The translations under genes and the position numbers were made by a program. From Marinibacterium sp. (lineage in GTDB: Bacteria > Pseudomonadota > Alphaproteobacteria > Rhodobacterales > Rhodobacteraceae), in the NCBI GenBank assembly GCA_025800215.1, contig JAOXSC010000221.1:1-64000 (forward strand): 64,000 nt of DNA. The letters are read 5' to 3'. The notes beneath the pieces are model-generated. The model worked only from the letters and a program-made list of their open reading frames with translations. It was not told the origin of the DNA and did not search any database. This document shows positions 33,101-37,427 of the stretch, one piece after another. Each line of letters starts with the position of its first letter. The stretch's first letter is position 1.

Positions 33101-34209
33101 ATGGCGGCACGGTGACGGTTGATCTGGGCGCATCGGATGGGGCTGCGGACCGGGTGATGTTCGACGGGTCCGTCGGCGGTACTGTGACACTGACCAATTT
33201 CGAGGTGGGCATCGACACCATCCGCTTTGGTCAGGATTTCGACGCCGATGACATCACTCTGACCACTCAGGGTGATGACATGCTGGTCACCGCAACCGAT
33301 ATCAGCCTTGTTGTCGAGGATGGCGCGCTGAACGGGTTCAACCTGAATGACATCCTGGGCCTGGGCACGCAGTTCAGCGTGCACAGCGCCACATTGTCGA
33401 GCCAGTTCGGAAGCTTTGTGGCCAATAGGGCCATCGACGGGATCATCGCCGGTGAACTGCCCCTTGCCCCGACCAATCAGGACAATGTCGCGGTCACGCA
33501 GAACGGGCCCGACGAATGGCTGTCGCTTGTGCTGAATGCCGATGGCACGCCCGAGCTGGTCGATACCGTGACCCTGCACAACCGCTTTACCGAAGGCCCG
33601 GCTGTCAACGAGCGCCTGAATGGCGCGGTGGTCGAGCTGCGCCACGATGACAAGGTGGTCTGGACATCGCAGCCGATCGACGGCGCAAGCGGTGGCAGCA
33701 TCCACCAGCTCAGCACCGGCGGCGTTCTGGGCGACGAGGTGCGCATCACCCATTCGGACGAGTTCCTGCAGCTGTCCGAGGTCGAAGTCTTCGGCACCCC
33801 GGGTGTCGAGCAGATCACGGTGGATGCGATCCGTGCATCAAGCAACGGGTTCAGCGCGCCGACAGGGCGGGCCATCGACGGCATCATCGGTGGCAACAAC
33901 TTCAACCACACCCTGAATGGGCCGGATGAATGGCTGTTGCTGGATCTCAACGCCGATGGCAGCGCGGATGAACTGGCCTTTGTCACCATCCACAACCGCG
34001 CGGACGCCGTGGGCGAGCGGCTGGAAGGCGCGGTGCTTGAAGCCTGGAACGATGGCGAAGTGATCTGGACGTCCGACCCCATCACCGGGGCGGTGACCGG
34101 CAGCGTGCATCAGTTTGCGCTGGATGGGATCCTGGCGGATCAGGTCCGTCTTACCCTGAGTGACAACTTCCTGCATGTCTCGGAAATCGAGGTGTTCGGC
34201 TTCGTATAA
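15151..34209 (+). CDS. Giant modular RTX-like/Ig/propeller/discoidin protein (6352 aa)
   Basis: A single uninterrupted frame of 19 kb. Order by residue: six exact 50-residue repeats plus a partial seventh (7-337). Then ten units of a putative Ig domain (He_PIG-like, e.g. FSDPDADPLTFSATGLPDGF) joined to an RTX-like Asp/Gly repeat block. Seven of these units are preceded by a cadherin/VCBS-like Ig domain (e.g. IDVLANDSDPDGD). Four propeller-like blocks lie at about 1551-1947, 2354-2764, 3207-3589 and 4036-4437. Two discoidin-like domains close the protein (about 6074-6217 and 6221-6352). Each RTX-like block ends in a cap with GFExGxDxIDLS and GDDL. The start is placed at ATG 15151; the frame is open 36 codons further upstream but lacks a good site there. 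It is probably a surface or extracellular adhesin. There is no Sec signal and no type I secretion gene nearby. Confidence 0.85.
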   Translation: MNTTILTDTENLYSWNTLETTTDENGNRVQMVRTYDDGRVETRDYDENGTIVRRSWTDPNDAHNWDSIVSEFDDQGIRSTQLTSFGDGRVKLRSYDENGQVTQVELTDPTDRFTWTKITRDFGPTGTLIREMIEYDDGRSQQERYDAAGNTIETTTIDHLDNQPWSQQTREFDASGTQTALVTTYDSGLVETTRFDANGQITEVEHVDATNLESWTRQLSQFDTNGAETLKQTEFDDGRVRVLEFGSTGLKTRISWTDPTDATDWSEMVVTFDANGVRATESRRMDSGHVETKIYDANGNRVEMRLTDPDDVQDWHRITRTYDVNNLLASEVVVDDSADPVTDADTAQTLLGQPVTIDVLANDSDPDGDAISVLSVSDAQHGTVSIDASGMVVYTPAPGYLGSDSFTYTVSDGAGGRSTETVTVTVAAPNGPPQSDAPIPELGAEQGGQAQALVYDLAPFFSDPDADPLTFSATGLPDGFELTAEGELRQTETATPSAQGTHTVTITARSNNGDTVDQSFELVVRSRSDYGTGFSTGAQQSVATGALPDALYFGDYAGSAAGDLSVDTGEGSDHVSFEDGAAFEGNVALTTGDADDKVSIGDLFADNGSASVDLGAGDDSLDIGDLAMRQAGFVDIDAGSGDDAIRFGRDAAIDGGRLELDAGTGADAVSFGDGLGRNAASIAIHLGDDDDRDSLSFDGSVSYAAVYDFRADDVLDLRGNARIGDSVVVTRSGDLLTVSADDFRIDLINASPAGVGRANVLLDDGVTLEIAPGVVADGRMVTEVGNQATPAAVALSDHFFDPEGGPLQFKVLSNLPTGVLFDGTTLSIDPTLADLPDLAGDHVITIRATDQAGQTYERDVTYVVELKHDFGTFFAEGADTVSVGGSSGDDALDIGDSSYKQNASHGAGNKISDLIDLGLGDDTIRLGDNVALEGIVNVFAGDGDDLIEVGDFFANGQPVPFAGHLYVAGEAGDDTISIGDSAAGFGVTLHVDGDRSAGRTGPNSGSDTGDDLITFGKNAAFGGTIVVGSGEGQDTIEFDDGAALNGGIISVSFVDSRLVAEGDVLRLKGSAGRVEMISFEAGQDKLDLRGNTALGSTLTLFSEPRAGTPQTDLRIAGGGIENVSFVNGIDLDVGMADILLDDDVTVEIGTVFEAQAGNLVASQGQPGLSVDLYTYFGDLGDRADLSYSGDTVSSTFLIDANGSGLLVQNEQSRFGTAGVGDHTLQITATNTQTGQTVTRALDVSVAFNSNIGLGLQTDPDATVTGSSLGDNVNIRNQFSVADQTLTVDLGAGNDTVTTDRIETNGDDGHVTILTGDGADQVDLLTFGGSIGSASISVFGGAGNDTINASTAVPGDSADGLLIDAGADDDLITIARQSVNMDAVIDVRAGLGNDTVQLGQDTVAPGAKDMSVDLGGGADRIDITDTWMADDADFQIMLGRDGSQTGDGASDSVVLDEGSFRVGFVGEAVVSDFEAGIDKIDLSGVTSLTDLTLLTDGDDLVAQWLGNTSGNEDFKLRIVDGVLNGVSTSDFVLNDGVTVDINTAPEARDIDVGVVIPGVLDVSQDEIAGDGAPSVTVLKDGRHLVVWHTRDGDEDSDGAGIKGRIFNVDGSPAGDEFLINSVTTADQTAPNVLALSDGGFLVGWQSVDGTGSNPSGTTIKARVFDASGAETVPEFIANRLFDYDQTNPVFAELADGRIAAAWVAQDTANNATNSHIRGAVFDLIGTNGPVGDIGFNVQFEGEKGSPSIDATEDGRFVVAWQSYDPSNATGLSRISARVIDKDLKYGNGELVVNQTFTAIQEAPHVVALTNGLFLVTWTTDDGSTPLSDRDVVAQIFDEDYNLVGSEFAVSSAVTDSLQSTPAAATLSDGRIVLVWQSDEDPALGTQIKGRIIDDAGASQTGEFTISDAVERGRFDPDVAATPDGGFVVTWRSVETDSNGGARAIKSKLFDADGTPSGPADVSDVLNISKHALLVNDTDAEGDVLSILSVETSALGARVQIDAAGNVTYDPTTVQAAIALAEGEQLVDTFTYTITDGRKGQSTATATVYLEGSNDAPTAILGVSYAAFSVGSRRDETTFRSTLDTKRYLSDVDASDTLTFTSPDLPPGFDLDPATGILGPVDLASPEGAGTHTVTIVATDPHGQSASQSIRLVVSLFHDFGDAYAEGSDPDAQPAIVTDAGGVSQIEFGDGAARDGGDLSVEASGPESPFGSDIDTVTFGDDAAANDGSIVVDLGAAADTVSFGDNAAVQSGMIHVDLGAADGAGDVVRFDGVVADDGTTPAGTVIITGFEAGIDRIDLSGNSALTSGTLTVTTVGDDLHVSAPNIAFILENGALEGVTAADFDVQPGVYIDFLPVAEPRSLPSFGEQLANDATQGYPDFANIITLADGRIVVAWSVQGTADAPEEPVVARILNPDGSVSVSDFQLNTSETGGSLGVQLVALDTGGFVASWAGQSASRADTSFVMARAFGVDGNPVSDEIIINPAGVGSASNVRDIATLPSGEIVVTWDEDDSSGGRDTRAAIIDTSGASVLAPFKVSDTASDATFLGGVTALADGRFAITFVEDQALPGGDDVASVRLFDADGTPVSDNIYVVGDSAVDAAIVDRPNGIEISGLADGGFVVTWQAANAPWSVGARVFNADGTARGDAFLVDTVSPAGLSAKQQDPSIVALPDGRFVITWTANSTPLDPDQAGVLGQLYEADGTPAGAQFLVNELTDGRQIRSSITALDGDRIAVAWTSVDLSQGTSPDYSIKLRILKADGTPIPQAVDEDSALILQPTDLVAPFDVRDGETLSIASVQNSTLGASVTINAEGQVVYDPSGAAELQRLSNNETVQDTVVYTIIDGSGNTVNARLQIEVRGIEDGLRILQAVPAQITEEVGSELAAPSGTPQVVIDLRDHFEDPEHAPLIFALDDATISALAGSDISFDADEGVLRINDIDRIASVGDYVIRGTVQDASGDSADFSFSLAVALNHNFLDAAHSGNGPSAGAFQGSSVDDTAIFGDMSGAGSGALTLDTFGGDDMITVGADAGANSGSFQLNTGDDNDSVTVGSGAGADGVASFDLGAGDDSLTLGEGAAGSTGMVAVLAGDGADQVQFTGDLADAGGLVSINLGLDDAADQLRFDGQVNARVQVTAFDSDRDVIDLSNNTAIGNEVTVNVDGDDLIVSATGFRLTIVGGALAPISAANFNLADGMTLSIPLVVEDEPSVVGTLASEIVVNEQTDGRQFSTDVAVLENGDVAYVWLDDTRDTGAVPAIMLRVLAADGTEIVSETDIRSDTSLHGNVPQVIALPDGGYAIAWSARTGIEFDVKARIFNADHTARTDEFDLAVETNGDQKGPKLAPLETGGFVATWHSRDDGNTTEGADVRARIWDADGNAVTGDFPVNTVSNGEQLQSSVAGLAGGGFVTAWIDSPGGSYDIELRIFDALGTEVVEGFTANQITDGRQAVPSVTALSDGGFVVVWETPETDPTLGAEDVKARVFDADGQARGDEFFLASDRFGGEVDPAIAALSSGGFVAVWMQYDPASGINRINAGLFDSQGNKTLSDFFVSGPTLDGARPSVSATADGGFVVSWTRANGRNDDVLSRVFPGDLLAVQADGTAVRAAQANTPVAIDVADLLANDFDPEGGSLTVISVENSANGATVTLSADGTITYNPNPSDALAALAQGELLEDSFVYTVAKADGTTAQGTATLSVIGIEGGVTVTSLIPDFDLTAGNRETPADPTVVDFNDHFEDPENGPLSFVIDGLPATGFTFDEATGILTQTDPVSFAGLGEHQITVTATDSSGESNQISFDLDVRMSHIFGSSFAANEARVDDFPAVSLSASGGDDYLQFAHHTARFGGDLNITTGAGDDTVTHLSWTARYFGSSYVLHTGADNDTVSYLAQTAANSGYAAVNLGTGDDTVSFGAETARFNGTVEVDAGQGADTVSFGTGTGADSGTGTVTVDLGADTDADTLVLTGTVEGTMLVQNFTGGQDKVDLSQNTEIGNHIIAFVVDDDILLTGTNFAVTLEGAADGFSAADMILASGMTFDVAARAVDDVFGTQSEFLVNQQGADIQYEVDVATLPDDGLVYVWTTTDESQDGDKTAIKGRIIDKFGASTGVEFLVNSTVDQVQKTPSVTVLANGDFVVTWESLDSIAEPNGSSDVRARVFSPDGTPRGDDFIVNALTDTSQSNPEVVALAGGSFAITWQSSDGQDDSSGSGIKMRVFKEGGAPARDEVLVNAQTQGNQTDPHIIMLPDESYVVTWLDDSGTFDNDKTGVVGRIFDEDGTALTPDFVVNTQAAGMQFTPRLIALDNGTFVAAWATEVGSETHIKARILDAGTGAEVKSEFLIGTAPDGIEQQFDIEALTGGGFVASWVTGADDGRDLMGQIYDANGDTVVPAFAIADDIAQAQLLPKVTALSGGGFAVGWVTLDPAQDGSGAAVKSKLFDADGTALATAPALNTVNSLYYFTLADFLGNDFDLDGDTFSITAVDSTSALGASITFIEFAGFFTFDLGASAALQGLDEGSVLEDSFSYTITDANGHTDTATVRLTFALNNDTPTISQVTNDLSIAAGSLNTAADPVVYDFGDYFEDPENGALTYAITGAPTDGFVFDTATGVLTQLDPTALDGVGDYAITVTATDVYGESVSQSFDLNVRIWNNYRVEFGNGDVSPPITVTGSEGDDHLVITDRPAVNNGDVTISTLGGDDTFRIGWAAGLNGGSFVINAGDGEDDLSFGDRTGRDGFARIDAGNDNDLIVLGNETALDGGTVEIDAGSGDNTIVFGAGTAGNGGTVEIHAGSGDDLFSFDALAGANGGTIEVVAGDGSDVVSFSTGIGFIVNAPQAEAEVRISLATPLKASTGDLAADTLRFNGNVAGDVLVWGFEAGLDKIDLSQNIEIGSSLVAAMQGDHLVVTGGFGNFEFTIMNGALNGVGDGDFILGGGRSIEFTPEAEDVTLDGAEAPAKAVSTIPGSDVLRFERDGDGDTISIQSVAGTSSLGAQLTLNADGSISYDPRAAGGVLALRAGETATDTFSYTVTDGNGNTDTGTISLTVAGANDSVFSSDTLDDISVSAGNLSAAGAVTLYDLSQYFSDPDGTALTFLQQDLPAGLSLDAVTGLLVQDDPTALAGIGTHTVILAAEDETGSSAIQAVQITVSLNHDFGDDYGNPAMDPDVAPVGLTGTAEADTAVFGDRLAVFQSEVTIDLGDGNNSLSAGIDAASDRGDLTISTGDDLDNVELGAGAGRNRGEIALNTGAGDDNVRIGADAASDGGSLEISLGAGSDSVTFGSNIGGNGTHGTGFVSVDLGADDGAGDLIAFEGSVRGRFEIHNFEAGTDLIDLTGLTGAGSGMRVELDGDDLKLRGSNFDVVVIDGALKNIDQDDFRLDPQGTVPSIDFVPIATPVVLKGSGAPGTPDEAYIDANTSFALPFAETLAAIHNPDGDLVELFGIANKSTLGAQLSFSDMSTSVTYDPSQSDAIRALSAGEVVMDSFQVFYRRDFGVAVDVTVNLYIAGLNDAPEVIQALTGHTVAAGSLNTGAGSAALDLSEFMADPDNDGAIYSLIGDLPSGFTFDETTGILTQTDPTALDGVGDYSLTAELEDAYGEKVSQSFDLTVRLLHDFGDNYGAADAGPLTVTGSGGADEVGFGDRLAHNRGDVTINTLAGDDSINLGDNAADADGSVAVNAGTGADTITLGGGAATNGGTINIDLGTADGAVDVVDIDGTIGGDVFVTGFESGTDRIDLTDALSSGDNVIVRTGATSTLITASSLSLVVEGSVSRSDIDVASGVMLSEVVNTVPRVVGDFPAVIVGHAGATAVFSDVDLGSYFRDDDVMSFAITGLPAEFALSETGVLSMVSPPALDQAGRVDTVTLSVTDRTGQSVQRSFDLVLGRAKTFGDLHVSDVTGTAYGDVLGFGAQTSYTTAVTVDALGGDNVISFGDAAGTGLVASTPTGHPIIIPGQLSVVTGDGQDRITFGAGAAEGSAGNILITAGGGKDLIEFGTDLAKDGGTVTVDLGASDGAADRVMFDGSVGGTVTLTNFEVGIDTIRFGQDFDADDITLTTQGDDMLVTATDISLVVEDGALNGFNLNDILGLGTQFSVHSATLSSQFGSFVANRAIDGIIAGELPLAPTNQDNVAVTQNGPDEWLSLVLNADGTPELVDTVTLHNRFTEGPAVNERLNGAVVELRHDDKVVWTSQPIDGASGGSIHQLSTGGVLGDEVRITHSDEFLQLSEVEVFGTPGVEQITVDAIRASSNGFSAPTGRAIDGIIGGNNFNHTLNGPDEWLLLDLNADGSADELAFVTIHNRADAVGERLEGAVLEAWNDGEVIWTSDPITGAVTGSVHQFALDGILADQVRLTLSDNFLHVSEIEVFGFV
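15169..16068 (+). repeat. Six tandem 150-bp units encoding exact 50-residue repeats
   Basis: Each unit is exactly 50 codons. It starts TDPxDxxxW, passes through FDxxG at about residue 16-20 and YDDGRVE at 29-35, and ends with YDxNGxxxxxxW/L. Units start at residues 7, 57, 107, 157, 207 and 257; a partial seventh starts at 307. No indel separates the copies, although their sequences have diverged. They recall YD/Rhs-type repeats but are longer and more regular. Confidence 0.9.
19800..28460 (+). repeat. Four blocks of seven blade-like repeats (predicted beta-propellers)
   Basis: Blocks at about 19800-20990, 22210-23440, 24770-25915 and 27255-28460 each contain seven repeats of about 50-58 codons. 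The repeat reads xPxVxALxDGGFVVxWxS, then IxxRxFDADGTPxGxEFxVN. Seven copies were counted in every block, which fits a closed seven-bladed propeller. Between blocks lie Ig-like and RTX-like modules, so the whole propeller-Ig-Ig-RTX cassette is itself repeated four times. Confidence 0.75.
33370..34206 (+). repeat. Two tandem discoidin-like (F5/8 type C-like) domains
   Basis: The last 280 residues are two related domains sharing RAIDGIIGG, NGPDEWLxLxLNADG, VTxHNR, RLxGAVxE, WTSxPI and a closing LxxSEVEVFG. The order and spacing fit galactose-binding-like beta-sandwich domains. They probably bind a glycan or lipid headgroup at the tip of the protein (inference from the fold family). Confidence 0.6.
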
Positions 34210-34294
34210 CAAGGGGCAGGCACACGGGCGCGGGATGCGATGTGCGTCGCGCGCCCACTGTGTTGCGGGTGACCCGTCCGATCCCGCAAAACTG

Positions 34295-34333
34295 GCCGCC
34301 GCTTCCTGGGAAGCGGTGGCTTTCTTTTTCTTC
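34295..34333 (+). terminator. Rho-independent terminator of the giant gene
   Basis: An 11-12 bp stem is formed by GCCGCCGCTTCC and GGAAGCGGTGGC (one G-T pair) with a very small loop, followed by TTTCTTTTTCTTC. It lies 86 bases after the stop codon and is a strong intrinsic terminator. Confidence 0.85.
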
Positions 34334-34396
34334 ACAAACGCCTTACGTCCGCAGAAAAAACCTCCCAGATCCAGAATGTGCCAGAGCTTCCGGGCT

Positions 34397-34500
34397 ATAC
34401 ACGACATGCTGCTCGAAGCTGTTGAAAGCCGGTTTGGCACCCACCGTGCGCCGGAACAGGTAGAAGTTCTGTCAGACAATGGCAGCGCCTACACTGCGAA
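34397..34500 (+). pseudogene. IS3-family transposase (OrfB) fragment
   Basis: About 35 codons read IHDMLLEAVESRFG, then RAPEQVEVLSDNGSAYTAK. This is the integrase-core segment of IS3-family OrfB, including the second catalytic Asp (SDNGS). The start of the gene is missing, and the frame is cut off exactly where the IS5-family left end begins. No continuation is recognisable beyond the IS at 35451, so the right part is lost. Confidence 0.7.
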
Positions 34501-35450
34501 GGGACTCTGTTGCATAAATCTTGTGAACCCAGCGTGATAGCTGGGGTACATGAGCAAACCCACACCCCCGACCTACAAGACCAGGAATTGGCCGGTGTAG
34601 AATGAAGCGCTCAAGCGCCAGGGCTCGCTGACGATCTGGTTTGACGCCGAGATGACCTGGGATGCCGCGCCGACAGGCAAGCGTGGCCGACAGCAGACCT
34701 ACAGCGATGCCGCTATCCAGACGTGCCTTTCGAGGAGGGTTTTGTTCGGCATGGCGCTTCGGCAGACGACAGGCTTTGTCGAAAGCCTGTTGCGGCTGGT
34801 CGATCTCGACCGGGCGGTGCCCGACTTCAGCACCCTGTCCCGCCGCCAGAAAGCCCTGGTCGTCAACATCCCCTACCGTGGACCGAAGGGCCCGCTGCAT
34901 CTGCTCATCGACCGCATCGCGATCAAGGTGAAGGGCGAAGGTAAATGGCATGCCGTAAGCATGGTGGTCCCAAGCGGCGCGTCTGGCGCAAGATCCACTT
35001 GCGGATTGATGAAGAAACGCCAGAGGTTCGGGCTGTGGAGGTCACCGGGAGCCACATCGGTGATGTGCCGGTCTTGACCGACCTGCTCGGCCAGATCCCG
35101 GAGGATGAGCAGATCGGCAGCGTCGCGGCAGACGGTGCCTATGATGCGCGCAAGTGCCACGATGCAATCGCTGACCGCGGCGCGCACGCTGTCATCCCGC
35201 CCCGCAAGAACGCCAAACCGTGGAAGACCGTCACCGCCGAAGCCGCATCGAAACAAAGATGCACTGTATGAAACTGCTGGGGCAGCGTCTCATGGCTCAG
35301 AACTTCGACCGACAGGTCGCGGAGCTTCAGGTCCGTATCGCCGTTCTGAACAGCTGCACCGCGCTCGGCACCCCTGTCACAGAGCCCGTGGAATAAGTCC
35401 GGCCGGGGAAAGGGGAACTCCGGCCATCAACCAGTTTGTGCAACAGTGCC
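34501..35450 (+). mobile_element. Decayed IS5-family (IS427-like) insertion sequence
   Basis: The left end has GGGACTCTGTTGCATAAATC and the right end, read on the minus strand, has GGCACTGTTGCACAAAC. These share the CTGTTGCAYAAA terminal inverted repeat typical of this group. The element is about 950 bases and encloses a broken transposase gene. No clear target duplication is visible, as the left flank is another IS remnant. Confidence 0.8.
34550..35396 (+). pseudogene. IS5-family transposase, inactivated
   Basis: The reading starts MSKPTPPTYKTRNWPV and then meets a TAG at 34598-34600 where the family has Tyr. It resumes as NEALKRQGSLTIWFDAEMTW, shifts frame by one base near 34946 (after GEGKWHA) and continues as RKHGGPKRRVWRKIHL. 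Around 35245 an internal deletion removes about 35 codons between KTVTAEA and ETKMHC. The C-terminal part ends at the TAA at 35394-35396. With a nonsense codon, a frameshift and a deletion close to the catalytic Glu it cannot be functional. Confidence 0.85.
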
Positions 35451-35484
35451 GCTTTGCAGGCCCGGTGACATTTCTGAATGGTGT

Positions 35485-36408
35485 TTATATTCGGTTCACA
35501 ATTGCGCTGTCCCATGACGGGCTCTGCCAGATTTCAGCAATCAGGAAATCCATGAAGACCCGCACCTTGGGCGACAGGACGTTGGATTTGGGATAAATGA
35601 ACCAAAGCTCGTTGCCTTCGGCATCTTCGTACTCCGGCAGCACCCGCACCAACCGCCCTTCGACAAGATCGTTCTGGACGCTCCAGGACGCGTTCATGGC
35701 AATTCCGGCCCCAGCCACGGTCGCAAGCTTCATGCTCATGCCGTCATCCATGATCAGCGGGCTTCGGGCCGCGCCCGGATCAAAGCTGGCGACATCCCCT
35801 TGCGCCGTTCTGAGCGGTCGCGCGCGCCGGTGCCGGAACCCGATCAGCGTGTGACGGGCCAGATCGGCTGGTGTTTCGGGTGTGCCATGGACCTCGAGAT
35901 AGGCGGGTGCGGCGCACAGGATTCGTTTGTCATCCGCAAGTTTGCGCCCCTTGAGGCTGCTGTCAGCCACCGGCGCATCACGCAGCGCCAAATCATAGCT
36001 GCCTTCGATCAGATCGAAGGGAATGTCCGACAGCCGCAGATCAAGGGCCACGCCAGGCTGCTGTTGCTGGAACTTGGCCAGAAGCGGCACGATGTAGAGC
36101 TGTGCAAACGTGCTGGGCGCGGTAAAGCGCAGCGTGCCGCTGGCCTGCGCAGCACCCTGCCCCAACGCGGCAAGCGCCGCTGACTCCTGCGCGAGAATTT
36201 CGCGCGCATAGGGCAGAAATTCCGCGCCTTCCACCGACAGCGACACCTTGCGCGTCGACCGATGCAGCAATTCGGTTCCCAGCTCTCGCTCAAGCTTGGC
36301 CAGACGCGCGCTGGAGACGGCGGGCACCAGCCCCAGTTCGCGGCCCGCGGCGGAGATGTTCAGCTTGGACGCGGCCAGAACGAAAAGCCGCAGGGCTTGG
36401 GTGTCCAT
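35485..36408 (-). CDS. LysR-family transcriptional regulator
   Basis: 307 residues, the usual length for the family. The winged-helix DNA-binding domain is at residues 3-62 (LRLFVLAASKLNISAAGREL, then SSARLAKLERELGTELLHRS). The substrate-binding domain runs from about 92 to 300. The gene is divergent from the nitroreductase gene, with 110 bases between the two starts. That is the classic arrangement for a LysR regulator and its target, and the intergenic region holds a T-N11-A type dyad. The inducer is not known. The stop lies 35 bases from the IS5-family right end, so downstream context has been lost. Confidence 0.92.
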   Translation of the reverse strand: MDTQALRLFVLAASKLNISAAGRELGLVPAVSSARLAKLERELGTELLHRSTRKVSLSVEGAEFLPYAREILAQESAALAALGQGAAQASGTLRFTAPSTFAQLYIVPLLAKFQQQQPGVALDLRLSDIPFDLIEGSYDLALRDAPVADSSLKGRKLADDKRILCAAPAYLEVHGTPETPADLARHTLIGFRHRRARPLRTAQGDVASFDPGAARSPLIMDDGMSMKLATVAGAGIAMNASWSVQNDLVEGRLVRVLPEYEDAEGNELWFIYPKSNVLSPKVRVFMDFLIAEIWQSPSWDSAIVNRI

Positions 36409-36480
36409 CGTCTTATTATTCGTGATTTGCGAAAACTAAAACCATAATTGCGTCGGTTTCTTCGGATTTTGCAAGTGATA

Positions 36481-36496
36481 TTTCGCTACGACGAAA
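36481..36496. promoter_or_regulatory. Probable LysR-type operator
   Basis: TTTCG-CTACGA-CGAAA is a perfect inverted repeat with 5-bp arms and contains T-N11-A, the signature of LysR-type boxes. It is 23 bases upstream of the nitroreductase start, in the divergent LysR/nitroreductase region. Confidence 0.5.
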
Positions 36497-36518
36497 CGCA
36501 GATCAACCGGAGCTTCCT

Positions 36519-37214
36519 ATGTCCGAACAGACCGATGTCCAGTCGCAGATCCTTGATGCCTTCAATTTCCGGCACGCAACCAAGATCTTTGATCCCACCA
36601 AAACGCTCAGCGAGAGCGAATTTGCCACCATTCTTGAGGCGGGTCGCCTGTCGCCGACCTCGTTCGGGCACGAACCTTTCAAGATCCTCGTGATCCAGTC
36701 GCCCGAGATGCGCGCCCATTTTCGGGACTTCGCCTGGGGCGCAAATGGCATGATGAACGGATCGGCAGGCCAGCTGGGCACGGCCAGCCATTTCGGCATC
36801 ATCCTGGCCAGCACCGCCGAGATGATGACCGCAGGATCCGACTATCTTCAGCGGCACTATCGCGATGTCAAACAGCTCCCCGATGAGGTCATCGAGATCT
36901 TCAATAATGCCTATGGCAAATTTCAGTCCACCGATCACCGCGTCACGTCCGAGCGCGAAATTCAGGACTGGTCCGGCAAGCAGGCCTATATCGTGCTGGC
37001 CAACATGCTCACGACGGCCGCGCTGATGGGCATCGATTCCTGCCCCATCGAAGGCTTTGACATGGACCAGACCACCAGGGCACTGGCCGAGCATTTCGAC
37101 ATTGATACCGGCAAATGGAAGCCCGCCGTCATGTTTGCCTTTGGCCATCGCGCCAGCGATCCCGAATTCCCCAAGACCCGCCGCGCCCTGTCCGAAACGG
37201 TGCAGTGGTTCTGA
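36519..37214 (+). CDS. NAD(P)H-dependent nitroreductase-family flavoprotein
   Basis: 231 residues, the size of NfsB-like nitroreductases. The FMN-binding N-terminal motif is visible as FRHATKIFDP, followed by GRLSPTSFGHEPFKI (phosphate and isoalloxazine contacts in the family). Later conserved parts are ILANMLTTAALMGIDSCPIEGF and a C-terminal FGHRASDP. It should reduce nitro compounds or quinones with FMN in the cytoplasm; the natural substrate is not known. GGAG lies upstream of the ATG. It is probably controlled by the divergent LysR gene. Two hairpins follow the stop. Confidence 0.88.
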   Translation: MSEQTDVQSQILDAFNFRHATKIFDPTKTLSESEFATILEAGRLSPTSFGHEPFKILVIQSPEMRAHFRDFAWGANGMMNGSAGQLGTASHFGIILASTAEMMTAGSDYLQRHYRDVKQLPDEVIEIFNNAYGKFQSTDHRVTSEREIQDWSGKQAYIVLANMLTTAALMGIDSCPIEGFDMDQTTRALAEHFDIDTGKWKPAVMFAFGHRASDPEFPKTRRALSETVQWF

Positions 37215-37223
37215 CACGATACC

Positions 37224-37286
37224 CGCCACCCGTTCAGACGGTGGCGCCCGCGATTGCGATGGGCCGGAAAGATCCCTTTCCGGCCC
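37224..37286 (+). terminator. Two tandem hairpins after the nitroreductase gene
   Basis: CGCCACC/GGTGGCG (37224-37246) is followed by GGGCCGGAAAG/CTTTCCGGCCC (37261-37286; 11-bp stem, 4-base loop). No T-run follows, but the second stem is strong. It probably separates the nitroreductase transcript from the TRAP operon. Confidence 0.45.
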
Positions 37287-37427
37287 AGGCATCTAAATGA
37301 TAGATATAATGTTCAAGACCGTGCAGCTGCCGTGGCACACACGATTTCCGAACTGCACCCCCAGACGATAAGTTTCTTTTCAAGCAGTGCCTTACACACA
37401 AACCTTGCGCACGCACCCGATGGAACG

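Noticed and set aside
34160-34396. Coding sequence joining the end of the giant gene to the IS3 fragment
   Set aside because: The open frame passes through an intrinsic terminator and has no protein similarity until residue 80; only the IS3 part is real.
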